Shown: piece after piece, positions 18,962-28,284 of the stretch
Layout of the letters: the number at the start of each line of letters is the position of its first letter
Numbering within the stretch: the first letter of the stretch is position 1
Assembly: GCA_013150955.1 (NCBI GenBank)
Contig: JAADJD010000015.1
Location: 1 to 64,000 of the forward strand
Direction of reading: 5' to 3'
Length of the DNA: 64,000 bases
Origin: Calditrichota bacterium
GTDB taxonomy: Bacteria; Calditrichota; Calditrichia; RBG-13-44-9; J042
Notes under the pieces: generated by a model
What the model was told of the DNA's origin: nothing
Seen by the model: only the letters and a program-made list of their open reading frames with translations
Databases searched by the model: none
Made by a program: the position numbers and the translations under genes

Positions 18962-21307
18962 ATGAGGAAGACGAATCGAAGCGTTATGAAATGGGCATTT
19001 GTTTTACTGGCGTGTTTTGTTCTGGTACAAGTCGGCCTTACCCAACCTCAGCAATTCACCATTCACAAAATTTATGTGGATGGGAATAAGGAAGCGGACA
19101 GCAGCTTAATTGTCATCAACAGCGGATTGGCACCGGGGAAGAAAGTGTCTGCGGATAACATTCAGAAGGCCGTCCGAAATTTATGGGCACTTCGGATATT
19201 CTCCGATGTGCAAATTTTTGCTGTTGGGCAAACCGAAGACGGCATCGATCTGCTGATACGGGTGAAGGAATATCCCCGGTTAATCGACTGGACGGTAGAG
19301 GGAAATAAAAAGTTAAAGGAAAAGGATATTAAAGAGCAGACCGGGTTCTACCGGGGAATGATTTTTACCCCCTTCCACATGTACAATGCCCGCCGGAAAT
19401 TGCTGCTAAAGTATGAAGAGGAAGGTTATCTGCTGGCCAAAGTGAACATCGACACCTTTTATACCAGTCCCAGCCGCGTGGTGGCCAAAATTAAGATCGA
19501 TGAAGGCAAAAAGGTTCAGGTGAAACGGATTCGGATTTTTGGCAATAAGGAGCTGACGGAAAAGGAGCTGAAGAAAGCCTTCAAAAAGATCAAAGAAAAG
19601 CGCTGGTGGCGGGGGGCTGATTTTAATCGCAAGAAATACGAAGAAGATCTGGAAAATCTGATCAAATACTGCCAGAAGAAAGGATTCCGGGATGCCGAGA
19701 TCGTCCGGGACTCCATTTATTACAGCGAGGACAAGCAAAGTCTGTTCATTGATATTACCATCAGTGAGGGGAAGCGGTATTATTTTGGGGATGTAACCTT
19801 CGAGGGCAACACCGTTTTCGACGAAGAGGTATTGCGGGAACAGCTGTTGTTCAGCAAAGGGGATGTTTACAATCAGGAAGATTTCGAAAAGAGCATCCGG
19901 GAAAACCTGCAGAACCTGTACTACAATCGCGGTTATCTGTTTGCCACCATTCAACCGCGGGAGATTCCCACCGGCAAGGACACGGTAAACATTCACATCC
20001 GCATTAACGAAGGGCACGTGGTGCGCATCAAGGAGATTAACATCACCGGAAATACCAAAACCAACGAGAAGGTAATTCGTCGGGAGCTGAAAATTTTCCC
20101 CGGTGATGTGTTCAATCGGGATTTGCTGGAACGTAGCGTGCGGGATGTGTGGATCCTGAACTATTTTGCCAATGTGGTTCCGGATGTCAAGCTCATTCCC
20201 GACGATGACAAGCATGTGAATCTGGAGTTCAAGGTGGAAGAGAAGTCCACCGACCAGGCCAATATGAGCGCCGGTTACAGCCAGCGGGATGGGTTCATCG
20301 GGAACCTGGGGCTGGCTTTAAACAATTTTTCGCTGAAACATCCGCTTTCCGGTGGTGATGGGCAGCGGCTGGCCATTGACTGGTATTTTGGTCGATTTTA
20401 CCGTTCGTTCTCCTTTAGCTTTACCGAACCCTGGATGTTCAATACGCCCACTCTATTTGGATTTTCCATTTTCGACACCCGGTATCGCGGTGCGGCATTT
20501 CGTCCCTGGGATCAGCGGGATCGCGGGGCATCCATTCAGGTGGGGCGCCGGTTCCGCTGGCCGGACAACTTTTTCCGGGGGGACTGGGTGTTTCGGGTAG
20601 CCGAAACCCGCGTGTTTAATGTGCGTGACCCGGAATTGCTGGAACGCTACATCTTCTTCAGCCGCAATACCCGGCAGGTCAGTATTACACAAATCATTCA
20701 GCGCGATAGCCGGGATCGTCCGGAGTTTTCCACCCGTGGATCGGTCTATTCCCTGTTAACCCAGTTGTCCGGGGGCCCATTGCAGGGGGACGAGGATTAC
20801 CTGAAAACCATTCTTACGGTCAATTGGTTCATTCCGTTGAAATACGGATTTGTATTGTACGTGCATAATAAGCTGGGAACTATTGGCGGTTTGATCGAAA
20901 GAGCGTATATTAGTCCGGGTGAGCTGTTTTACATGGGTGGTTCCGGGCTAAGTCTCTCGGAAGGTCTTCGGGGGTATGATGATTACTCGGTGGGGCCGGT
21001 CACCCGGCAGGGCAATCCTCTGGGTGGAAAGTCCATGGCCAAATTCACCGCCGAGCTGCGTTTTCAAATCTCCCCCAATCCCACCATTTACGGGCTGTTC
21101 TTTATGGAAGGTGGGAATGTGTGGGAATCGTTTGAGCAGACCAATTTGCTGGATCTGCGGCGATCGGTTGGTTTTGGTGTGCGCTTCTTTATGCCCATGA
21201 TTGGTATCATTGGAGTGGATTTTGGTTACGGTTTCGATCATTACGATCAATTTGGCATAAGCCGTTCCGGAAAATGGAAAGTGCACTTCCAGTTCGGACG
21301 GTTCTAA
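18962..21307 (+). CDS. bamA: Outer membrane protein assembly factor BamA (Omp85)
   Basis: A 781-residue protein. It has a signal peptide (hydrophobic residues about 10-27, cut near LTQ) and five POTRA-like repeats (about 30-420), each with the beta-alpha-alpha-beta pattern and phrases such as FEGNTVFDEE and ITGNTKTNEKVIRREL. A C-terminal Omp85 beta-barrel runs from about 430 to 781 and contains GLRGYDDYSVGP, matching the lid-loop VRGY/F-type motif. It is the central insertase for outer-membrane beta-barrels. A three-codon frame (18954-18965, MKR) overlaps the start codon and sits nearer the AGGAAGGG ribosome site, which could couple or dampen initiation. skp follows 76 nt downstream. Confidence 0.95.
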   Translation: MRKTNRSVMKWAFVLLACFVLVQVGLTQPQQFTIHKIYVDGNKEADSSLIVINSGLAPGKKVSADNIQKAVRNLWALRIFSDVQIFAVGQTEDGIDLLIRVKEYPRLIDWTVEGNKKLKEKDIKEQTGFYRGMIFTPFHMYNARRKLLLKYEEEGYLLAKVNIDTFYTSPSRVVAKIKIDEGKKVQVKRIRIFGNKELTEKELKKAFKKIKEKRWWRGADFNRKKYEEDLENLIKYCQKKGFRDAEIVRDSIYYSEDKQSLFIDITISEGKRYYFGDVTFEGNTVFDEEVLREQLLFSKGDVYNQEDFEKSIRENLQNLYYNRGYLFATIQPREIPTGKDTVNIHIRINEGHVVRIKEINITGNTKTNEKVIRRELKIFPGDVFNRDLLERSVRDVWILNYFANVVPDVKLIPDDDKHVNLEFKVEEKSTDQANMSAGYSQRDGFIGNLGLALNNFSLKHPLSGGDGQRLAIDWYFGRFYRSFSFSFTEPWMFNTPTLFGFSIFDTRYRGAAFRPWDQRDRGASIQVGRRFRWPDNFFRGDWVFRVAETRVFNVRDPELLERYIFFSRNTRQVSITQIIQRDSRDRPEFSTRGSVYSLLTQLSGGPLQGDEDYLKTILTVNWFIPLKYGFVLYVHNKLGTIGGLIERAYISPGELFYMGGSGLSLSEGLRGYDDYSVGPVTRQGNPLGGKSMAKFTAELRFQISPNPTIYGLFFMEGGNVWESFEQTNLLDLRRSVGFGVRFFMPMIGIIGVDFGYGFDHYDQFGISRSGKWKVHFQFGRF

Positions 21308-21383
21308 TAAATCCCTGGATGTGGTCACAGAAAAAAGAAAAAACATGGATTAATCAGGTAAAAACAAACGTAAGGAGGTAAAC

Positions 21384-21914
21384 GTGAAATTCTCCAAAGT
21401 GACAGGATGGCTGGTATTAAGTGTGTTATTGCTGGTGGGATATACGAATAGCTTTGCCCAGTTAAAAATTCGCTACATTAATTCCCAGCGAATTCTGGCG
21501 GATTATCCCGAAGCTCAGGAAATCCAGAAAAAGCTGGATGAGTTGCGTGCCAGTTATGAGAAAGAATACAATCAGATGCTGCAGGAATACGACCGACTGG
21601 CCAAGGAGCTGGAAAGTCAGAGTCTGCTGTTAAGCCCGGAAAAGAAGGCCGAAAAGGAAAAGCAACTGCAGGAACTGGGGATTAAGATCGAGAAGTACCG
21701 CCTGGAGAAGTTGGGCCCCGAAGGGGAATTTTTTCAGCAAAATCAGAAATTGACCCAACCTTTGTTCGATAAAATTAACCAGGTGATTCAAAAGGTTGCG
21801 GAAGAAGAAGGGTACGATTTCATCCTGGATGTGGTACAGGGCGTGGTGCTTTACGCCAAACCCGAATACGACGTCACCGATCGAATACTGGAAGAATTAA
21901 ACAAAACCCGTTAA
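21384..21914 (+). CDS. skp: OmpH/Skp-family periplasmic chaperone
   Basis: A 176-residue protein with a signal peptide (hydrophobic residues about 8-24, cut near SFAQ), then KIRYINSQRILADYPEAQ. A long charged coiled-coil region follows (about 45-125) with heptad-like Lys/Glu/Leu spacing, and a C-terminal segment resembling Skp ends (VAEEEGYDFILDV). Skp trimers hold unfolded outer-membrane proteins in the periplasm and hand them to BamA, encoded just upstream. The GTG start at 21384 is supported by the strong AAGGAGG four bases before it. A clear terminator follows. Confidence 0.9.
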   Translation: MKFSKVTGWLVLSVLLLVGYTNSFAQLKIRYINSQRILADYPEAQEIQKKLDELRASYEKEYNQMLQEYDRLAKELESQSLLLSPEKKAEKEKQLQELGIKIEKYRLEKLGPEGEFFQQNQKLTQPLFDKINQVIQKVAEEEGYDFILDVVQGVVLYAKPEYDVTDRILEELNKTR

Positions 21915-21926
21915 AATACCAGGTGC

Positions 21927-21963
21927 CCTGGTGCCGATGGAACCAGGGCATTTTTTTTTTGAA
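21927..21963 (+). terminator. Rho-independent terminator after skp
   Basis: Nine-base arms TGCCCTGGT (21927-21935) and ACCAGGGCA (21945-21953) are followed by a run of about ten T. It ends the bamA-skp unit, so lpxD downstream probably has its own promoter. Confidence 0.9.
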
Positions 21964-22116
21964 TTACCGCATCAGTGGGTGCCAAATAGCGGTAGTCTGG
22001 CCATCCGATTCTTTCACCAATATTAAGACCACACTGGGTGAACCAGCTCATGTCTTTCATTCAGAAAAATTGTTGTTCAGGCAGGGTAAGTTTTACTGGA
22101 TTGAAAATGGTGCATT

Positions 22117-22458
22117 AGCCCAGATTTTGCATTAACCAATACTGATACGAAGCCAAACGAATAAGAAAGACTAAAAGCCATTTGATGATATCGGGATGAA
22201 AATGGGTGTCGGGATTTATTCGCTATTTTTTGGATATTTCCTGGATGAATTCGCTTAATTCGTGGCTTAATCCCAGATTAAGCAATAGCCTACGAATGAC
22301 ACGAATTAACAACAAATAAAACCAATAAAATCCATTGGATTGTGTCTGGATGAAAATGTGTTCCATAGTTTATTCGCGTTTTTATCGACATTTTTTGGTT
22401 TCATTCGCGTGATTCGCGATTTAATGCAAAATTTGGCTTAATTTATAATTTGGGATAA
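22117..22458 (+). repeat. Dispersed element, two tandem copies
   Basis: A diverged copy (about 22117-22269, missing its right tip) is followed directly by a better-preserved 'CCTACGAATGACACG' subfamily copy (about 22270-22440). A further right tip, AATTTGGGATAA, ends at 22458, only 16 nt before the lpxD start codon. Any lpxD promoter would therefore lie inside or overlap the element. The stretch 21964-22116 shows nothing recognisable. Confidence 0.82.
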
Positions 22459-22474
22459 ATGTGAGGGAGACCAG

Positions 22475-23518
22475 ATGGCGGTGTTTACGCTGCAGCAAAT
22501 TGCCGAACGCATTGGTGGCCAGGTATTTGGCCCGACCGACATGAAAATTACCGGTACCGCAGAAATCGAAAAAGCCAGTGATGGCGAAATTACCTTCCTG
22601 GCCAATCCGCGGTATAAACATCACCTGAAAACCACCCGGGCGTCGGCCATCATTGTGGACGATAAAATCGGCGAAGTTCCGGAAATCCCGTACATCAAGG
22701 TTGCCGATGCGTACTTTGCCTTTCTGCAAACCGTGGTGCTGTTTCATCCGCCCAGGGAATTGTTGGCGCCGGGGATACATCCCACCGCGGTGATCCATGA
22801 AACCGCGGTTCTGGAAGAGGGCGTGCGGGTGGGCGCCCACGTGTTCATTGGGAAGAACGTTCGCATCGGACGGAACACCCGCATTTTTCCCAATTGCGTA
22901 ATACTGGACAACGTGTCCATTGGAGAAGAATGCATCCTGTATCCTTCCGTGAGCGTGCGAGAAGATTGCCAGATTGGTCATCGGGTGATTCTTCACAATG
23001 GGGTGGTGGTGGGTAGCGATGGCTTCGGTTTTGCTCCCCACGAGGGGCGGTATGTAAAAATTCCCCAGGTCGGTCGGGTGATCATCGAAGACGATGTGGA
23101 GATCGGCGCCAATGCCACCATCGATCGGGCTACCCTGGGGGAAACGGTGATTAAAACCGGGGCGAAGCTGGACAATCTGGTGCATATTGCCCACAATGTG
23201 GTGGTGGGAGAGCACACGGTCATTGCTGCACAGACGGGAATTTCCGGAAGCACTCGCATTGGTAAACGGGTGATGATGGGGGGCCAGGTGGGCACCGTGG
23301 GCCACATTACCATTGGGGATGGGGCGCAGATCGGGGCACAATCCGGTGTGTCCAAGAGCGTACCTCCAGGTGAGGTGGTGTTTGGCTATCCCGCCCGACC
23401 TATCATGAAGACCAAACGCATCGAAGCCGCCCTGAACCAGTTACCCGATCTGCTAAAGCGCGTTCGGCAACTGGAGCAAATTATCGAAACGTTGCAAAAT
23501 TCCCGGAAAGATCAATAA
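22475..23518 (+). CDS. lpxD: UDP-3-O-(3-hydroxyacyl)glucosamine N-acyltransferase
   Basis: A 347-residue enzyme. The N-terminal domain (about 1-100) includes FLANPRYKHHLKTTRASAII, typical of LpxD. A left-handed beta-helix follows, with hexapeptide repeats (IGKNVRIGRNTRIFPNC and others). The catalytic His region LVHIAHNVVVGEHTVIAAQ lies near 235. A short C-terminal helix closes the protein. It adds the second 3-hydroxyacyl chain in lipid A synthesis. GAGGGAG lies upstream of the ATG. It is the first gene of lpxD-lpxC/fabZ-lpxA. Confidence 0.95.
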   Translation: MAVFTLQQIAERIGGQVFGPTDMKITGTAEIEKASDGEITFLANPRYKHHLKTTRASAIIVDDKIGEVPEIPYIKVADAYFAFLQTVVLFHPPRELLAPGIHPTAVIHETAVLEEGVRVGAHVFIGKNVRIGRNTRIFPNCVILDNVSIGEECILYPSVSVREDCQIGHRVILHNGVVVGSDGFGFAPHEGRYVKIPQVGRVIIEDDVEIGANATIDRATLGETVIKTGAKLDNLVHIAHNVVVGEHTVIAAQTGISGSTRIGKRVMMGGQVGTVGHITIGDGAQIGAQSGVSKSVPPGEVVFGYPARPIMKTKRIEAALNQLPDLLKRVRQLEQIIETLQNSRKDQ

Positions 23519-23648
23519 CCCACTCTTCCACAGAAAAATCGTTGAACCAAACGCACAGAAAAAATGGAATGGTTTTCGGATTTTCCAACAAAAAGTGTTA
23601 AATTTAGCATTTGTTAGTTGGGGAAAACGCATTAACGAGAGGGGTAGA

Positions 23649-25076
23649 ATGGATAAGAAACAACGAACCATTGAGCGGCCCATTTCTTTTACCGGGGTTG
23701 GCTTACATACGGGGGAACAATCGACCATCACGTTTTTTCCGGCACCGGAAAATCACGGCATTGTATTTAAACGCAAAGATGTGGCAGAGGATGTAGAAAT
23801 TCCTGCCATAGTGGATTATGTGCTGCGGGACGATTCCATTGACAGTTTGCGGGGAACCAATCTCCATAAAGATGGGGTGACCATTTACACCGTGGAGCAT
23901 GTGCTGGCCGCTGTTGCCGGGCTGGAAATCGATAATTTGCGGGTGGAGCTATCGGCCAGTGAACCGCCCGTGGGCGACGGAAGCGCCATGCCGTTTGTCA
24001 ACGTCCTGATGGAAGCGGGAATCCAGGAACAGAACGAGTTGAAGAATTACCTGGTCATCGAAGAAACGCACCATTATCACGATGAGCAGAAAGGGATTGA
24101 CATTGTTGCGCTGCCACTGGATGATTTCCGGATTACGGTGATGATTGATTATAAGAATCCGGCCCTGGGCAGCCAGCATTCCGGTCTGTTTTCGCTGGAA
24201 AAGGAATTTATTACCGAATTTGCCCCGGCGCGCACCTTCTGTTTTTTACACGAGGTGGAAATGCTGATTCAGCAGGGTCTGATCAAGGGGGGGAATCTGG
24301 ATAATGCCATCGTGATTTGTGACAAGGAACTATCTGAAATCAATGAGAAACTCATCCGCGATTCGTTGAAAATCAACGGAAAAGTTTTTGTGGGAGATAA
24401 CGGCATACTGAACAATCGCCCTCTGCGCTTCAAGAACGAGCCGGCTCGACACAAATTGTTAGACCTGTTGGGCGATCTGTTTCTGGTGGGCGCTCCCATC
24501 AAGGGGCAGATTCTGGCGGCGCGGCCGGGACATAAGAGCAACATCGAGTTTGCCCGCCGGTTACGGGAATATTACAAAAAACAGCAGCTGACTCGAAAAT
24601 ACCAGCAGGTGTCCCGAAAGGGTGTGGTGTTCGACTTTAACGCCATTCAACGGATTTTGCCCCATCGTTACCCGTTTCTTTTTGTGGATCGCATTGTGGA
24701 GTTTGAAGCCGGTAAGCGGATTGTGGGAGTGAAAAATGTCACCGGAAACGAAGAATTTTTTCAGGGGCATTTTCCGGGCCATCCCATCATGCCAGGGGTC
24801 ATCATCATCGAGGCGATGGCGCAAACCGGCGGTATTATGCTGCTGAACGGGGAAGAGAATCCCGATGACAAGCTGGTGTATTTTATGGGAATGGACAAGG
24901 TGCGTTTCCGCAAGCCAGTTTTCCCTGGTGCGCAGCTGGTGTTTGAACTGGAAATGCTGAAAAAACGCGCTACGTCCTGTAAAATGTACGGAAAAGCCTT
25001 TGTGGATGGAGAGGTTGTGGCCGAGGCCGAACTGATGGCCGCCATCGTGGATCGAGAGAAAAATAACCGGGCATAA
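23649..25076 (+). CDS. lpxC/fabZ: Bifunctional UDP-3-O-acyl-GlcNAc deacetylase / 3-hydroxyacyl-ACP dehydratase
   Basis: A 475-residue fusion. Residues about 1-310 are LpxC, with the zinc-ligand region TVEHVLAA near 79, the later His/Asp ligands in RHKLLDLLGD near 245, and SASEPPVGDGSAMPF. After a short linker, residues about 325-475 are FabZ, with HRYPFLFVDRI and the catalytic GHFPGHPIMPGV. LpxC carries out the committed step of lipid A synthesis. FabZ supplies hydroxyacyl/enoyl-ACP chemistry in fatty-acid synthesis, so the fusion balances the two uses of hydroxyacyl-ACP. Such fusions are known in Bacteroidetes, Chlorobi and relatives. The ATG at 23649 follows GAGAGGGG; an upstream in-frame start at 23595 lacks one. 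Confidence 0.95.
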   Translation: MDKKQRTIERPISFTGVGLHTGEQSTITFFPAPENHGIVFKRKDVAEDVEIPAIVDYVLRDDSIDSLRGTNLHKDGVTIYTVEHVLAAVAGLEIDNLRVELSASEPPVGDGSAMPFVNVLMEAGIQEQNELKNYLVIEETHHYHDEQKGIDIVALPLDDFRITVMIDYKNPALGSQHSGLFSLEKEFITEFAPARTFCFLHEVEMLIQQGLIKGGNLDNAIVICDKELSEINEKLIRDSLKINGKVFVGDNGILNNRPLRFKNEPARHKLLDLLGDLFLVGAPIKGQILAARPGHKSNIEFARRLREYYKKQQLTRKYQQVSRKGVVFDFNAIQRILPHRYPFLFVDRIVEFEAGKRIVGVKNVTGNEEFFQGHFPGHPIMPGVIIIEAMAQTGGIMLLNGEENPDDKLVYFMGMDKVRFRKPVFPGAQLVFELEMLKKRATSCKMYGKAFVDGEVVAEAELMAAIVDREKNNRA

Positions 25077-25114
25077 CGGCAGGTTGCCCGCCAAGAAGTG
25101 ATCTGGAGGTTCCA

Positions 25115-25894
25115 TTGGTCGAAATTCATCCAACAGCCATTGTGCATCCCGATGCCCAGCTGGGCGAGAATGTTCGTGTTGGCCCATTTGCCGTCATCGA
25201 AGCCGATGTGGTAGTGGGTGATGAATGCGACATCGGCCCTCATGTGTATCTGGACTCCGGTACCCGTCTGGGCAAACGGGTGAAAATCTCGAAAGGTGCG
25301 GTGCTGGGAACGGCTCCCCAGGATCTAAAATATGGTGGCGAAAAAACCTACCTGGAAGTTGGGGACGACACCACCATCCGCGAATTCGCAACCCTGAATC
25401 GGGGTACCGAATACCATGGCAAAACAGTGGTGGGCACCCACTGCTTTTTAATGGCCTATGTGCACGTGGCTCACGATTGCATCCTGGGAAACCACGTCAT
25501 TCTGTCCAACGGAGTGAACATGGCCGGTCATGTGGAGATCGAAGATCATGTGGGCATCGGAGGTCTAACTGCCATCCATCAATTTGTGCGCATTGGTCGC
25601 TACAGTTTTGTGGGCGGTGGACTTCGGGTGACCAAGGATGTTCCCCCGTATGTACTGGCCATGGGCGAACCCATTCGCTATGGGGGCACCAACGTGGTGG
25701 GACTGAAACGCAAGGGCTTTTCCAGTGAAGTCATGCGCGAAATTAAACGGGCGTACAATATCATCTACCGGAGCAATCTGTTGATGAAGGAGGCCATTAA
25801 GGCGGTGGAAAGCCAGCTGCAACCGTATCCGGAGATTCAGGTGATCGTGGATTTTATTCGAAAAAGTGAACGGGGGATCATTCCCCTGAAATAG
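25115..25894 (+). CDS. lpxA: Acyl-ACP:UDP-N-acetylglucosamine O-acyltransferase
   Basis: This 259-residue enzyme has a left-handed beta-helix of hexapeptide repeats, starting VEIHPTAIVHPDAQLGENV. The catalytic region is YVHVAHDCILGNHVILSNG, and GLTAIHQFVRIGRYSFVGGG follows. It ends with the family's C-terminal helical domain. It catalyses the first acylation of lipid A synthesis. The start is a TTG at 25115 with CTGGAGG seven bases upstream. The 38-nt gap after lpxC/fabZ suggests a single transcript. No terminator is obvious downstream. Confidence 0.95.
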   Translation: MVEIHPTAIVHPDAQLGENVRVGPFAVIEADVVVGDECDIGPHVYLDSGTRLGKRVKISKGAVLGTAPQDLKYGGEKTYLEVGDDTTIREFATLNRGTEYHGKTVVGTHCFLMAYVHVAHDCILGNHVILSNGVNMAGHVEIEDHVGIGGLTAIHQFVRIGRYSFVGGGLRVTKDVPPYVLAMGEPIRYGGTNVVGLKRKGFSSEVMREIKRAYNIIYRSNLLMKEAIKAVESQLQPYPEIQVIVDFIRKSERGIIPLK

Positions 25895-26090
25895 GCTACA
25901 GGACGGGCTGATTCCCTCATTGCACGATACCGGGCGGATTCACCGGGTGCAGGTTCTTTGATCATCCAACTTTGCTCTCCTGAAACACATTCAACCCGAT
26001 TTTGATATTTCTTTGAGCGGGAAATTTTTATACTTTAAAAGGGTTTAAGGAACATAAATTGAGTTTGCACAAAACATAAAAGGTTTGATT

Positions 26091-27413
26091 ATGATTTATC
26101 TGGTCTCGGTGATTTTTGTATTTAGCTTGCTGGTGTTTATTCACGAGCTGGGCCATTTCCTGGCTGCCAAGCTGTTTGGCGTGCGCGTGGAACGGTTTTC
26201 CATTGGGTATCCCCCACGGCTGTTCGGGATAAAAATTGGCGATACTGATTATTGCATATCGGCCATCCCTTTTGGCGGTTATGTAAAAATGAGCGGGATG
26301 ATCGATGAAAGTATGGATTCGGAGATCAAAGGGGAACCCTACGAATTTAATTCCAAACCTGCCTGGCAGAAGGCCATTATTATTTCCGCCGGGGTGATTA
26401 TGAATGCGCTCATGGCCCTGGTGATTTTGACAGGCATTTTCTGGCTGGAAGGGGAAAAGGTCATCCCAACCACCGTTATTGGTCACGTGCAGGAAGGAAG
26501 CATTGGCGAGAAGGTCGGATTTCAGAAATTGGATAAGATCCTGGCGGTCAATGATCAGCCCGTTCAAAACTGGAATGAAGTGTCCCAGGCATTTTTGAAC
26601 CAGCTGGGTGATGAGATCCGGTTTAAAGTGGAACGCAATGGCCAGGTGGTTGAGCTGGTTTTTCAGAAGGACGATCTGAAGAAGGAAAAATCGGAGCAGC
26701 TGGGCATCTTTCCCTTCATACCGGCGGAAGTGGGCGATGTAATTCCCGGCATGCCCGCAGCCAGGGCCGGTTTGCAAAAGGGAGATGTCATTGTTGCCAT
26801 TGACGATCAGCCCATTGCCGATTGGCAGGAAATGACCGAAATCGTGCGGGCGCATGCCAATCAGGAAATTCAACTGACGGTGCGCCGCGGCACGGAAACT
26901 TTTCAGGTATCCCTCACCCCCATGGCCGAGACGGAAATCGCCGAAGATGGCAGCCGAACGATTGTGGGTAAAATTGGGATTCAGGCCATCTCCTTTGTGG
27001 AACGGCGTCCCCTGACCTTTATCCAATCCGTCAAGCGGGGTTTTCAGCAATCCTATTTTACCGGCACCATGATCATCAAATCCATTGGCTGGCTGCTGAC
27101 CGGTAAAAAATCCCCTAAGGAGGTTATTGGCGGCCCAATCATGATTTCTAAAATGGCAGGTGATTTTGCCCGCACGGGGTTTATCAATCTGATGGAACTG
27201 GTGGCGTACCTTAGCATTATGCTGGCAATTATCAACATCTTACCGCTGCCGGTGCTGGATGGTGGGCATCTGGCGATCATTGCGGTGGAAGCCATACGCC
27301 GGAAACCGCTCTCCACGGAAACCAAGATGCGGATTCAACAGATTGGAATGGCGCTGATTTTAATGCTGATCGTTTTCGTGATCTACAATGACATTCAAAA
27401 GATATTTTTCTAA
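26091..27413 (+). CDS. rseP: RIP metalloprotease RseP (site-2 protease)
   Basis: A 440-residue membrane protease. The zinc site HELGH lies near residue 16 in the first transmembrane helix, and the third ligand motif LPVLDGGHL near 388 in a later helix. Between them are two PDZ-like domains (about 110-190 and 205-285, each with a GLQKGDVIVAI-type strand). It would cleave anti-sigma factors or signal-peptide remnants within the membrane. A sigma/anti-sigma pair is encoded about 7 kb downstream, but no direct link can be claimed. The ATG at 26091 has AAAGG seven bases upstream; a TTG at 26085 would add two residues. Confidence 0.93.
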   Translation: MIYLVSVIFVFSLLVFIHELGHFLAAKLFGVRVERFSIGYPPRLFGIKIGDTDYCISAIPFGGYVKMSGMIDESMDSEIKGEPYEFNSKPAWQKAIIISAGVIMNALMALVILTGIFWLEGEKVIPTTVIGHVQEGSIGEKVGFQKLDKILAVNDQPVQNWNEVSQAFLNQLGDEIRFKVERNGQVVELVFQKDDLKKEKSEQLGIFPFIPAEVGDVIPGMPAARAGLQKGDVIVAIDDQPIADWQEMTEIVRAHANQEIQLTVRRGTETFQVSLTPMAETEIAEDGSRTIVGKIGIQAISFVERRPLTFIQSVKRGFQQSYFTGTMIIKSIGWLLTGKKSPKEVIGGPIMISKMAGDFARTGFINLMELVAYLSIMLAIINILPLPVLDGGHLAIIAVEAIRRKPLSTETKMRIQQIGMALILMLIVFVIYNDIQKIFF

Positions 27414-27456
27414 CCCTGGCGAAAACGGAAATTCCCATTAAAACGAAACGGGCACG

Positions 27457-28284
27457 ATGACCCTTGAACAAAAATACGAACGGCTTCAGCAGCTACTGGC
27501 CACTTTCCCCGATGTACTGGTGGCCTATTCCGGAGGGGTGGATTCCACCTTTTTATTAAAGGTAGCGGTGGATGTTCTGGGCGAACGGGCACTGGGGTTT
27601 ATTGGACGTTCGCCATCTCTACCTACGGCTGAATTCGAAGCGGCACTGGCGGTCGCCCGGCAATTTCAGCTGCCCGTTGTGGTCATCGAAACCCATGAGC
27701 TGGACGATCGGCGCTACAAGGCCAATCCCGATAACCGCTGCTACTTTTGTAAAAAAGAATTGTTTGGGGAAATGATGACCTATGCCCGGCAGCACGGATT
27801 TCGCTGCATTGCCGATGGAACCAATGCGGATGATGTGGGAGATTACCGGCCGGGACGGCAGGCCGCGGCAGAATTTCAGATCCGCAGCCCACTGCTGGAG
27901 GTGGGATTACATAAAACCGAAATCCGTGAATTATCCCGCAGGCTGGGACTGCCCACCTGGAATAAACCCGAGATGGCCTGCCTGGCCTCTCGTTTTCCCA
28001 CCGGTACGGAAATCACCCTGGAGAAACTTCGCCAGGTGGAAGCAGCAGAGGCCGTTTTAAGGGAACTCGGCTTTCGTCAACTTCGAGTGCGACATCATGG
28101 GGATCTGGCCCGCATTGAGCTTGACGCCGATGAAATCCATCGGCTGTTTGATCCCCGGCTCCGTCAGCAGGTACACCAGCAATTACGGCAACTGGGCTAT
28201 CGCTACATAACCCTCGATTTGCAGGGCTACCGGCGAGGGAGCGTGGCTCGCGTGGAATGGAAACAGGCATCGTATGAGGATTGA
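27457..28284 (+). CDS. larE: ATP-dependent sulfur transferase LarE
   Basis: A 275-residue PP-loop protein with SGGVDST near residue 24, a conserved NRCYFCKKELF pair of Cys near 94, and KPEMACLASRFPTGTEIT near 170. These match LarE, which activates the carboxylates of the pyridinium precursor by AMP and transfers sulfur to build the nickel-pincer nucleotide (NPN) cofactor. larC, the nickel-inserting partner, is encoded at 45953-47128; larB is not in this window. It overlaps the next gene by 11 nt, so the two are likely co-translated. Confidence 0.88.
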   Translation: MTLEQKYERLQQLLATFPDVLVAYSGGVDSTFLLKVAVDVLGERALGFIGRSPSLPTAEFEAALAVARQFQLPVVVIETHELDDRRYKANPDNRCYFCKKELFGEMMTYARQHGFRCIADGTNADDVGDYRPGRQAAAEFQIRSPLLEVGLHKTEIRELSRRLGLPTWNKPEMACLASRFPTGTEITLEKLRQVEAAEAVLRELGFRQLRVRHHGDLARIELDADEIHRLFDPRLRQQVHQQLRQLGYRYITLDLQGYRRGSVARVEWKQASYED

